Assembly (NCBI GenBank): GCA_014728295.1
Contig: WJLW01000019.1
Coordinates: 1-64,000, forward strand
Source: Chitinivibrionales bacterium
Lineage (GTDB): Bacteria > Fibrobacterota > Chitinivibrionia > Chitinivibrionales > WJKA01
Direction: 5' to 3'
Length of the DNA stretch: 64,000 bases
Shown here piece by piece: positions 27,019 through 35,662 of this stretch. The notes below the pieces were generated by a model. That model saw nothing but the letters and a program-made list of their open reading frames with translations, was not told the DNA's origin and searched no databases. Every line of letters starts with the position of its first letter. The stretch's first letter is position 1. Position numbers and translations under genes: made by a program.

Positions 27019-29352
27019 ATGATTCGACTCTTCTCGCCAGCGAACCCTTCGCTTAGCACGCCCGGATATGCATTTTTCACTTTCGTAATGGCAATTGCCC
27101 TGCCGGTACAACTGGATGCTGCTGAATATTATGTGTCCAAGTCCGGTAAAAGCACCAATTCCGGCAGCAGGCAGGCGCCCTTCGCAACAATCCAGCAGGC
27201 TGTTGACAAAATGCAGCCCGCGGATGTCGGCATAATCGAGCAGGGGCTTTATAACGAAAAAGTAGTCTTTCCCCATACCGGAACTTCCGGCAGCCCAATC
27301 ACCCTGCGGGCGCAATCCGGCGATCACGTCGTCATAACCGGCGCCGATCCCGTATTTGGCTGGACGAAAGTCACCAACAATCTCTATAAAGCGCCTGTTG
27401 CATGGGACCTCGGCGTCGGCAAGAACCAGCTCTTCATCAAGGGAAAATGGTACCCCCAGGCGCGCTGGCCCAATGTTGACGACTGGGAGCGTCTCGATTG
27501 CGATGCCCGTTTGTCACAGCGCCCCAATCGCTGCGGCGATCGTGAAGCCGCCTACACGACATATTACGCCAGACTTCACAACAAGAACAGCATCCTTGCA
27601 CCAACCCTCATGGATTGCTGGATTGACAATCTGCGCAAGGGGAGTTCTCCGCACGACGGCTGGCCGGACGGTGAATTGCGGGTCGGCATCAAAGGCCATG
27701 GTAAGGAGCTGAACCATCCCGGCGATAATCCATATAATATTCTATACGGCAAGCCGCGCGATTATTGGAGCGGCATCGGCTTCTGGTGCCAGGGCTGGTG
27801 GTGGGGCGGCGGCGGAAAAGTAACCGGCTCGGTGGACGGCAATCGGGGTAATGTTACGGGAGTATTTCTTACCATTGACCTTTCGCGCCTGCGCTGGCCT
27901 TCGCATGCCGTAGTTTTCGGACACACCGAATTCATCGACGTCCCCGGCGAATGGACGGTCAAAGACGGTATGCTCTATCTCTATCCCCCTCCAGGCGTCA
28001 ACCTCGAAAGCGGCGATGTCACGCTGAAGCGACGGCAGATTGCGCTTGATTTTAGCGAACGCGATTACGTACACGTCGAAGGTTTGTCGGTACTCGGTGC
28101 GGGTGTGCGCATGGACAGCTCGGATAATTGCACGATCGACAATTGCCACTTCTACTGTCTGAGCCACTACTGGTTTGCCGATTGGTCGGACGGCGACGCC
28201 AACGGTCGCGGCAACCGGGATTCCGTCACAGCAGGCCTGCGCGGCATCAATGTCAACGGCGTCAACAACGTGATCAAAAATTCGTCCATCGTCTACAGCG
28301 CGGCCAACGGAATTATTCTTGACAACGTCGATAATACCGTCACGAATTGCTACATCGCAAATATCGACTATGTCAACACCTATGCTTCCAGCATTTATGA
28401 TGCGAGAGACGGGTGCGAAATCACGCACAGCACATTTACCCATGCAGGCAGGTCGCACCTCACCGGCATCAAAGCCGCCAAAGTCAACCACAATAAATTT
28501 CTAAATTCGATGCTGCTCTCCGGCGACGGCGGAACGGTGTATTCGTCAATCGGCGGTATAGTCGAAATACCTTTTGACGTATCGTATAACTGGTTCAGCG
28601 GGTGTTTCGGATCGGACGCAACCTACTTTTATACCGATCACGGATGCCCGACCGGCGCGCTGTTTCATCACAATGTCATATTCGACACCGAAAACCCGGA
28701 TAACTTCGCTCCCTTTGCGGCATGCGGAGTACGCGTATTCAACAATACGTTTCTGGCCGACATGAACCACCCCAACTATGTCTTTTCGATCAAGGATACG
28801 AATTTTTTCGACTCGACGCTGGATAAAAAAGCGTGGGCAAACAATATCAACGCTGCATATGACAAGACAAGCTGGAAATTCAGCGACCTTGCCAATAACG
28901 ACGCAACACTTGCCAACGGCTCTCCGGCTATCGACGCTGGGATCGAAATTCCCGGCATTACCGACGGATTCAATGGCGGCAAGCCCGACCTGGGGGCGTA
29001 TGAATCCGGTCAAGCTGCCTGGTCGCCGGGACACGACTGGGGCCTGCCGGTTATCGAGGAGACGCTGTGGCAAAACGTCGCTTCCCCGGTGGCATCGAAT
29101 TCGCCGCATAGCACGGCAAGTGCGCACTCGCCGGCAACGACACAACGCCTGTCGCACGGTTTCAGATTTACAGCCGGCGACCTTGCGACAACCGTCACGA
29201 TCTTTAACGCACTGGGCCGCCGGTTCTATCATCGCACGCTGCTCAAAGACGAGTCGTTCATTCTGAGTAGCAGTGCGCTTCCGGCCGGAGTCCATTTCGT
29301 AAAGATGCACAACCTCAGACATACCCGGATTATCAAGTCAGGAGCATTTTAA
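27019..29352 (+). CDS. Secreted right-handed beta-helix protein with sorting tail
   Basis: A 777-residue exported protein; AGGGGGATT precedes the ATG at 27019. After a signal peptide ending near PVQLDA, AEYYVSKSGKSTNSGSRQAP and ATIQQAVDKMQPADVGIIEQG mark the start of a DUF1565/PL6-like parallel beta-helix. Later segments (VEGLSVLGAGVRM, NCHFYC, GINVNGVNNVIKNSSIVYS) continue the helix coils, and GGKPDLGAYESG is common at the end of such domains. The last ~60 residues are sorting-like (TVTIFNALGRRFYHRTLLK, PAGVHFVKMHN). Glycoside hydrolase or polysaccharide lyase activity is likely from fold and context but residues cannot be fixed. Its stop overlaps the next start as TAATG. Confidence 0.82.
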   Translation: MIRLFSPANPSLSTPGYAFFTFVMAIALPVQLDAAEYYVSKSGKSTNSGSRQAPFATIQQAVDKMQPADVGIIEQGLYNEKVVFPHTGTSGSPITLRAQSGDHVVITGADPVFGWTKVTNNLYKAPVAWDLGVGKNQLFIKGKWYPQARWPNVDDWERLDCDARLSQRPNRCGDREAAYTTYYARLHNKNSILAPTLMDCWIDNLRKGSSPHDGWPDGELRVGIKGHGKELNHPGDNPYNILYGKPRDYWSGIGFWCQGWWWGGGGKVTGSVDGNRGNVTGVFLTIDLSRLRWPSHAVVFGHTEFIDVPGEWTVKDGMLYLYPPPGVNLESGDVTLKRRQIALDFSERDYVHVEGLSVLGAGVRMDSSDNCTIDNCHFYCLSHYWFADWSDGDANGRGNRDSVTAGLRGINVNGVNNVIKNSSIVYSAANGIILDNVDNTVTNCYIANIDYVNTYASSIYDARDGCEITHSTFTHAGRSHLTGIKAAKVNHNKFLNSMLLSGDGGTVYSSIGGIVEIPFDVSYNWFSGCFGSDATYFYTDHGCPTGALFHHNVIFDTENPDNFAPFAACGVRVFNNTFLADMNHPNYVFSIKDTNFFDSTLDKKAWANNINAAYDKTSWKFSDLANNDATLANGSPAIDAGIEIPGITDGFNGGKPDLGAYESGQAAWSPGHDWGLPVIEETLWQNVASPVASNSPHSTASAHSPATTQRLSHGFRFTAGDLATTVTIFNALGRRFYHRTLLKDESFILSSSALPAGVHFVKMHNLRHTRIIKSGAF

Positions 29353-31202
29353 TGAACAACCGCATATCGAATATTTCGACTCGCATGCGTCACCCCGTAC
29401 TCATGCTGTTTGTGCTGCTTATTTCTTTCGTCCGGGCCCAATCTTCGCCGCTTACGGCCTTGCTACAGAACGATCCAAAGAAACGGGCGGAAGCCGGCAT
29501 GTGGCTTTGCCACTATCCTTCAAACACGGTCGATCATATTTACGAAAAAATGATTCAACATGCTTCGTTTGCGCCGGACGGCAAACGCATTGTTTTCACG
29601 CAAGGCAATGAAATGTTCACAATAAACAATGACGGTACCGATCGCATTTCAGTGCTTTCCGACAACACCCTCGGCAGCACCAGCAAGCTGTACTGGACTA
29701 CCAACGGCGTATTCTGGCTCGACGACAATAAAATCCATCGTCTGATTGTCGATACGAAAACGCACTCGACCGTGTATGATCTTAATGACGCCGGCGAAAT
29801 TTGCGATCCGAGCGACATTTTCTCGGCAAGCTCCGACGGCAAACGCATGTGGATAGCAGCCTACATCTATCCGGCCGGTTCCGGTGAGTACAACTGCACC
29901 AATCCGGCTACCCCCTATTTTATCTGGAACGACGACTTTACCAATGCACAGATCGCCTATCACAGGCGGGTCGGTCCCGGCATCATGACCGGCAGCGGAC
30001 ATGTGTACCAGCGCATATCGCACTATAACCACGACATGTACCTCACCCGGCAGAATTCCGGCTCATCGGTCCAGGTGCTCGACACAAATCTGCAATTTCC
30101 TTTTGCCTTCGATCATGCGCGCAACCGCGGCTTGTGCAATGCCGTCAACAATCCCGATCTGATCGGCGTAGCCGCCTTTGAGGACAACAACGGCTCGAAT
30201 CGACACCTTTACTTTGTTAACCGCACCAGCCATCAGATTTCCGGTGAATTCCCCTGGCCATGCGATCCATGCGACCGCGTCGACTATGCCTCACTCTGGG
30301 ACGGAGCCCTTCCCGATCCGCATGACAACCGGCCCTATATCATAGTCGACAGTACCTTCATGACCTTTGATCTCGTGACTGATCACAACGAATTTACCCG
30401 AACGGCAACGGTTACCAATCACGGTACGGCAAGCCTGGCAAAGCTGACAACAAGCGCCGACGTCGACTGGCTTGTTCCGAAGGTCAACGGCAACGGCGGC
30501 GACGAGCAAACCATAACCTATGCGCTTGATCTGTCCATACTCAACGACTGGCGCGCCACCGCGCATGTGACCATTTCGGGCGGCGGTGCCTACAATTCGA
30601 TCCTCTGCACGCTGAAGGTGAAAATGTCAACCGATATGCCCACACCGACCGACCTGCAGGTGACTACTTCCGGTACAACGGCACAGCTTACCTGGCAGGA
30701 CAACGCCGGCAGCGAAAAAGGCTACATTATCCAGAAATACATGTGGGGAGGAACCTACACCGAGATCGGCAGAGTCGACGCAAATGTCGTGACATTTACC
30801 GACAACAGCTTCAATCCCGATTCGGCAACCTGGTATCGCGTCAACGCGTATGCGCTTAATCAACACGGCAAGGAAGTGTATTCCGACTATTCTTACGAAG
30901 TTTCGCTGGGGACTCCCGTAAATAACCACCCAACACCGCTTCAGGAAACGCATCGCGTATCACCGCATTCCATACGTATCACCGCCCAACCCGGCGGATA
31001 CGCCCTCCATTTTGCCGCACCTGCCACACTGCATGTCGAAATGTTCGATGTGCGGGGGAAACTGCTGTACCAGACGCGGCACAACTTTGCAAGCGGTACT
31101 CCGCTGTACATCACCGCATCCCGCACTACCCCGTACCTCCTGCGATTGACCAGGGACAACGATGTCCGCTCAGCCGGACGCATTATTCGCGTTGCACCGT
31201 AA
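29352..31202 (+). CDS. Secreted propeller-like/Fn3 protein with sorting tail
   Basis: A 616-residue exported protein, translationally coupled to the beta-helix gene by a one-base TAATG overlap. After a signal peptide (MLFVLLISFVRAQ), residues about 40-320 are TolB-like (SFAPDGKRIVFTQGNEMFTI). A beta domain with TATVTNHGTASLAKLTTSAD follows, then an Fn3-like domain (LQVTTSGTTAQLTWQDNAGS), and a sorting-like tail (VEMFDVRGKLLYQTRHNF). Its order of domains matches the protein at 21406, of which it is a shorter paralogue. The pair probably acts at the cell surface on the same substrate. Confidence 0.78.
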   Translation: MNNRISNISTRMRHPVLMLFVLLISFVRAQSSPLTALLQNDPKKRAEAGMWLCHYPSNTVDHIYEKMIQHASFAPDGKRIVFTQGNEMFTINNDGTDRISVLSDNTLGSTSKLYWTTNGVFWLDDNKIHRLIVDTKTHSTVYDLNDAGEICDPSDIFSASSDGKRMWIAAYIYPAGSGEYNCTNPATPYFIWNDDFTNAQIAYHRRVGPGIMTGSGHVYQRISHYNHDMYLTRQNSGSSVQVLDTNLQFPFAFDHARNRGLCNAVNNPDLIGVAAFEDNNGSNRHLYFVNRTSHQISGEFPWPCDPCDRVDYASLWDGALPDPHDNRPYIIVDSTFMTFDLVTDHNEFTRTATVTNHGTASLAKLTTSADVDWLVPKVNGNGGDEQTITYALDLSILNDWRATAHVTISGGGAYNSILCTLKVKMSTDMPTPTDLQVTTSGTTAQLTWQDNAGSEKGYIIQKYMWGGTYTEIGRVDANVVTFTDNSFNPDSATWYRVNAYALNQHGKEVYSDYSYEVSLGTPVNNHPTPLQETHRVSPHSIRITAQPGGYALHFAAPATLHVEMFDVRGKLLYQTRHNFASGTPLYITASRTTPYLLRLTRDNDVRSAGRIIRVAP

Positions 31203-32690
31203 TCAACGTCGGCCGGCAATACAACGGCGCACCGCAACGCGGCTGCCGTCGTTGCGATCGGCGATAAACAGCACCAGCGCGGCCGGAAGTGCACTCCGGT
31301 CAAACCGGGCAATACCGTCGACCGGCGTGAGGTTCATCAACAGCGAACCGTTCGGCAGATACAGCCCGACTTTGCGGATTGTCTTATCACACACGATGGA
31401 ATTGCCCTCGATGCTGATTCGCGCCGCGCGTTCGAGCTTCATATTGTGCTCTACTTCAACGTTTGCGCAGGAATCGGCGAGCCAGCATTCTTCCACGAAA
31501 TTGTCCGGCACGTCGACGTACAATGCGCCGAAGTAAAATCCCCGGTGAATTTCTTTGGTCGTATCGGCCGTTGATACAAGCCGCAGATCGACCGAGTCTT
31601 TGAGATTGATCGCGGTAATATGCTCAATTTTTTTAGAGGGTTCGAGAATCGGGATTGTCGGATGCGGCCACTTGCGTACGATGAACTCACTGGCAACAGC
31701 ATAGTAAGGGTGCGTCGACCATTCGCTGTGCGCCCATTCGGCCGAACTCGGCATGCCCGTATCAGCATCGGAAGGGGCAGGCGCGATGCGGTACTTTTTG
31801 ACAATTTCGTCCTTGTCATTAATGACAAATACAATTTCGTGAAAAAACCATTCCCCGAAATCCGGATCGCATACGGCAAATCCATTGAATTGTGGTGAAA
31901 AACCGAAATCGAGAAACATGAAGGTATTCTCATGCCTCCTGCTCTGGGACGATGAAGGATTGCAGACTTGCAGTGCAAAGGTCGAATCTTTGCCTTCCTG
32001 ATCTTCACACGTGAGGTGGTGAACCGCAATGGCCGGCTTATTGAGCGGAGATGACACCTCCTTAATAAAACCTTTCTTGCGATATTCAGCCGAACTGAGG
32101 TATTGACCCGAATATGATGCGCCGCCAAAGTAGGAACCGCCGGAAAACAGCGTATCAACCGTTCCCGGAACTCCATTGGGACAGGCGCGTTGCAGCATTG
32201 CGCCACATCCTTCCCAGGCATGCTTGTCGGGATCGCTGTGCGTTCCGCAGGTAGCCCACACGACGGTGGGCACATCGCCACTCTGCAAAAAGCGCGGCGT
32301 CCATCCTTTGCCGCTGTCGGATACCCGGATTGGTTGGGCGTCGGGGTCGGTTCTGATAATCCATGCCGTTGCCGGTTCCGAGCTTCTGCCGTCTCCCAGC
32401 GATCCGCTGCTGAAAGCAATCCACTCGCCGTCGGGGGACATCGCCGGATTCGAGCACTGCGGAGCGTTGTCAAGCGCGTGCGCCAGGGGCGTCTGGTCCG
32501 AGAAATCAACATAGTGCAACCGGTGTTCCGCATCCGTAAAGGCTGCCTTGACCTTACGCGTTCCAAAAAACTGCTCGATATCCTGTGAAGATGCGATACG
32601 TACATTCGGTGTCGCGCCCACAATGCAGGTACACGCCATCGCAAGCAAAAGTATCGAACTCAGCGCATGCCGGAGTCGATGTGCATTCAT
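31203..32690 (-). CDS. Secreted Cys-containing protein, family B, copy 1
   Basis: A 495-residue exported protein of an unrecognised family that has a full paralogue next door (32924) and a decayed one at 10702. The N-terminal third is TolB-like (NPAMSPDGEWIAFSSGSLGD). Then come shared signatures: VWATCG, WEGCGAML, GGSYFGGASYSGQYLSSAEY, LQVCNPSSSQS, MFLDFG and HSEWSTHPYYAVA. The tail (KVGLYLPNGSLLMNLTPVD) is sorting-like. Conserved cysteines in a secreted protein suggest disulfides. AGGAATTT precedes the ATG. The gene converges on 29352 with no spacer. No catalytic motif is seen. Confidence 0.75.
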   Translation of the reverse strand: MNAHRLRHALSSILLLAMACTCIVGATPNVRIASSQDIEQFFGTRKVKAAFTDAEHRLHYVDFSDQTPLAHALDNAPQCSNPAMSPDGEWIAFSSGSLGDGRSSEPATAWIIRTDPDAQPIRVSDSGKGWTPRFLQSGDVPTVVWATCGTHSDPDKHAWEGCGAMLQRACPNGVPGTVDTLFSGGSYFGGASYSGQYLSSAEYRKKGFIKEVSSPLNKPAIAVHHLTCEDQEGKDSTFALQVCNPSSSQSRRHENTFMFLDFGFSPQFNGFAVCDPDFGEWFFHEIVFVINDKDEIVKKYRIAPAPSDADTGMPSSAEWAHSEWSTHPYYAVASEFIVRKWPHPTIPILEPSKKIEHITAINLKDSVDLRLVSTADTTKEIHRGFYFGALYVDVPDNFVEECWLADSCANVEVEHNMKLERAARISIEGNSIVCDKTIRKVGLYLPNGSLLMNLTPVDGIARFDRSALPAALVLFIADRNDGSRVAVRRCIAGRR

Positions 32691-32784
32691 GTAAATTCCT
32701 AGCTGTGGATTACCAAAAACAGCGCAGAGAGCCCCATTCTCCGCACCGATGGAATATGCTCATCGGGTTCGGACAAGATCGTGG

Positions 32785-32893
32785 TCACGGAATCAGCATC
32801 GGCTGCCGTATCTGCAAATTCTTGTTCTTCAGGCCGATCACGTACATGCCGGACGAAGCTGTGTCCCTTACAAAATAAGATGTGCGCGGGGGC
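32785..32893 (-). pseudogene. Remnant of a secreted-protein sorting tail
   Basis: A leftward frame reads SSGMYVIGLKNKNLQIRQPM and ends in a TGA at 32785. This matches the final strand pair of the sorting tails nearby (compare AGVYYVQLLRNG). No upstream gene body is left, so it looks like the end of a deleted third copy between the two family B genes. Confidence 0.4.
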
Positions 32894-32923
32894 AAGGCAA
32901 GACAAAACAGGTGGACTGTTCAC

Positions 32924-34426
32924 TCAGAGACTATTAAGCAGTCGCGTGGTTAGACGAGAACCATTGCGTAGCTGTGCATTGACTACCAAGGTTCCATTAG
33001 GAACCGGTGCACTCCCGCCAAGATAAAAAGTTACTGCTCCGCTTGATTTAAATCTTCGATACAGGGCACCATCCAGGCCATAAACTGCCACTGATGTAAG
33101 TGGTTGACTGGCGACAATTCGATTGGCGACAAGGTTAAGCTGTACAGCCTGAGTCCCGATACCGATCTGATCAATAACACGGTTGCTCATTGGAGTGCAC
33201 GGCTCACCATCTTCGGTCAACCAGCATTCTTCCTGAAATCCTGCAGGGACTTCAACCCAGAGGGCACCGAAATGGAAGCCCCCCCGATTGTCTTTCAACG
33301 TATCGTTGGTGGATACAAGGCGTAAGTAAAGTGAATCCTTCAGATCAATCGCGCTGACATGTTCTATCTCTTTGAAATTCTGCAGGAAATCGAAGCGATC
33401 ATGTTTCCACTTGCGGTTAATATATTCTACGGCAACCCCAAAATACGGGTGAGTGGACCATTCGGAATGGGCCCATTCGCTATTGGTGACCACACCGGTA
33501 TCGGTGGTTGCCTCGACCGAGTCAATGCGATAACCGGTTACGATGTCGCCGTTGGCATTGGCCAGAAAAATGATCTGGTGAAAGCCCCAGTCACCAAAGT
33601 CAGGCTGACAGCTTGACACCCCGAAATTACCTTCATAGAAACCAAAATCAAGGTACATAGCCAGATTCTGATATCGCTGACTCTGTGAAGTTGATGGATT
33701 ACAGACTTGCAGTGACACGGTGGTATCCACGCCCGTCTGGTTATCGCAGGTCAGGTTGTGATAGTGCACTGGCGGCAGCAATGGCGCTGACAGATCCTTA
33801 ATGTGGCCGTTGGTGGCATACTGGGCAGAGCTGAGGTAAAGACCATCATACGATGCACCGCCGAAATAGGAACCTCCGGCATACAAGGTATCTATCGGTC
33901 CCATCACTCCACCGGCAATCGTCCGCTGAAGCATTGCGCCGCACCCATCCCAGGCGCGTTTGCCTGGTTCCGGATTCGCACCACATGATGCCCAGACAAC
34001 GGTAAGCTGCTGAGCGCTTTGCAGAAACCGGGGCGTAAAGCCGGCATCAGCTTCCGAAATCTGGATGGGCATCGCATTTTCACGTGTTTCGATAATCCAG
34101 GCGGTGCTTTCTGCATCGGAACGACCGTCTGTAAGGGACCCTGTTTGATAGGCAATCCAGTTGCCATCCGGTGACATTGCCAGGTTCGAGCATGCCGGTG
34201 TATTCAGCATTGCATGTATCCCCGGGGCTTGTGTGGAGAAATCGACAAAATAGAGCTTGTGGTCCAGATCGGTAAAAGCGACCTTGACAGCGCGTGTTTC
34301 AAAGAATTCCTGGACGGCAGCAGGATCGGCAATACGTGCATTGGGTAAAGCAGAAACCCATGTAGTGCATGACAAAACGATCGTCAGGACAAAAAGCTTT
34401 GGTGCATTAGATGGAGATACGATCAT
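32924..34426 (-). CDS. Secreted Cys-containing protein, family B, copy 2
   Basis: A 500-residue exported paralogue of the gene at 31203, alike over the whole length: signal peptide, TolB-like SPDGNWIAYQTGSLTDGRSD, VWASCG, WDGCGAML, GGSYFGGASYDGLYLSSAQY, LQVCNPSTSQSQ, MYLDFG, HSEWSTHPYFGVA and a sorting-like tail with YGLDGALYRRFKSSGA. The two genes face the same way and are separated by a 233-bp space holding a remnant of a third tail, which indicates tandem duplication and loss. The biological role is unknown. Confidence 0.76.
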   Translation of the reverse strand: MIVSPSNAPKLFVLTIVLSCTTWVSALPNARIADPAAVQEFFETRAVKVAFTDLDHKLYFVDFSTQAPGIHAMLNTPACSNLAMSPDGNWIAYQTGSLTDGRSDAESTAWIIETRENAMPIQISEADAGFTPRFLQSAQQLTVVWASCGANPEPGKRAWDGCGAMLQRTIAGGVMGPIDTLYAGGSYFGGASYDGLYLSSAQYATNGHIKDLSAPLLPPVHYHNLTCDNQTGVDTTVSLQVCNPSTSQSQRYQNLAMYLDFGFYEGNFGVSSCQPDFGDWGFHQIIFLANANGDIVTGYRIDSVEATTDTGVVTNSEWAHSEWSTHPYFGVAVEYINRKWKHDRFDFLQNFKEIEHVSAIDLKDSLYLRLVSTNDTLKDNRGGFHFGALWVEVPAGFQEECWLTEDGEPCTPMSNRVIDQIGIGTQAVQLNLVANRIVASQPLTSVAVYGLDGALYRRFKSSGAVTFYLGGSAPVPNGTLVVNAQLRNGSRLTTRLLNSL

Positions 34427-34451
34427 GCCAACCTCAATTTATTAAAGTAAT

Positions 34452-34483
34452 TAAAACGGTGCAGAGGGCCCCTCTCTACACCG
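34452..34483 (-). terminator. Rho-independent terminator
   Basis: On the minus strand a GC-rich stem (34457-34483, arms CGGTGTAGAGAG and CTCTGCACCG with one mismatch and a wobble pair) is followed by TTTTAATTACTTTAA. It lies 35 bp beyond the stop of the gene at 34518. Confidence 0.7.
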
Positions 34484-34517
34484 TGGCATTTTCCCTACAC
34501 GGCAATAAAAGAAATTT

Positions 34518-35405
34518 TTAGTGAACGATCAGGCTTTGCGTTATTTCCTGTGCGCCGTTAACAACGTTTAGCACATGCATACCGGTTGCCAGGGAATTCA
34601 ACGGAATACTGAGTGATGACTCATTGGTATTTTTAACCATGATGCGGCGGCCGTTTATTGAATTGACCGATACCGTCGATGAACCAGCTTCGGGCAAATC
34701 AATGGACAGAAAGCCATCCTTGTTGACGACCGAAATGGGGTTTCCGACCATGGTGTTAGTTGTGTGACCAACCGTACCGGTCGGACTGCCCTGTGTGTCG
34801 ATAACGTAAAAGACATGGCTATCTTTATGATATTCGGCAAATGCAATCCACAGCGGAGCCTCTGACACATCGTAGTCATCATGGGAAAATCCAGCATTTG
34901 ACGGAATGATCAATTTGACGGTGATCAGGTTGTGCCGCGAGGAGCTAAATCCGATCGCGCTGCGAACCTGCGAGCTGTTCAGCCGCAAGCCTTCTTCACC
35001 CTGAGGATAAGCGAACATGTTGCGCCAGGCCTCACTGCACATATCCGGCCAGATACTGTTCGTTGCGATAAAACTGGGGGCGGTCGTTACCCTGTCGGGG
35101 CGAACGCCGCACCGACCATCAGGACGGGTCTAGTGGCCAAAGTACATGTCTGTTTCTCCGCCGCTACCAACAATGAATTTTACCTCGACGGTATCGCCGA
35201 CGTCACCGTACAGCACTCCGAATTCGCCGGGTTCGTAGTATTCAAAGCCGTTTGGATTCACATTGGCACCGGCTGGTACCGGGTCGGCGCAGATCCTCAG
35301 CCTTTCGTCGCTGTTTCTCGATGAGAACCACGCGCAATCCGAAAAAGCAGAGAATGATAGCGACAGAATAAGTGATGGTACAGCGATTAGCCGAAGGCAC
35401 TTCAT
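34518..35405 (-). pseudogene. Secreted protein gene with an in-frame TAG
   Basis: The frame opens at an ATG at 35405 (AAGGGG upstream) with a clear signal peptide (MKCLRLIAVPSLILSLSFSA). It runs 91 codons to GGETDMYFGH, meets TAG at 35130-35132, and continues in the same frame without another stop for about 200 codons. The second part ends in a sorting-like tail (LPEAGSSTVSVNSINGRRIM, MHVLNVVNGA). The two parts therefore belong to one gene of about 295 codons. Either the amber codon is a recent nonsense mutation, or it is read through at low level. The protein family is not recognised. Confidence 0.7.
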
Positions 35406-35662
35406 TTGATAACCCCTTTTTAATGAATCGAAAGAAAGCGTACTAAGTCGCTTCATAAGGTCCCTTTCTATCGCTTGATTCTCAAGCGAATGCTGAATGA
35501 TGCAATTTGAAATGCTTTTGCTCGTATCAGGCTCCTCAACTCAGAAGCGCATCCACGATTGCTTTTGCCTTTAATCTACTCAGACAAGACGGAAAAATGG
35601 CAAAATTCTATTTATTTCATAGTGTAGATATTATATTTATTATATAATTTGCAGGACTTACC

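Noticed and set aside
32699-32923. A small gene on the minus strand between the two family B genes
   Set aside because: The open stretch is out of frame with the recognisable sorting-tail remnant and has no start signal.
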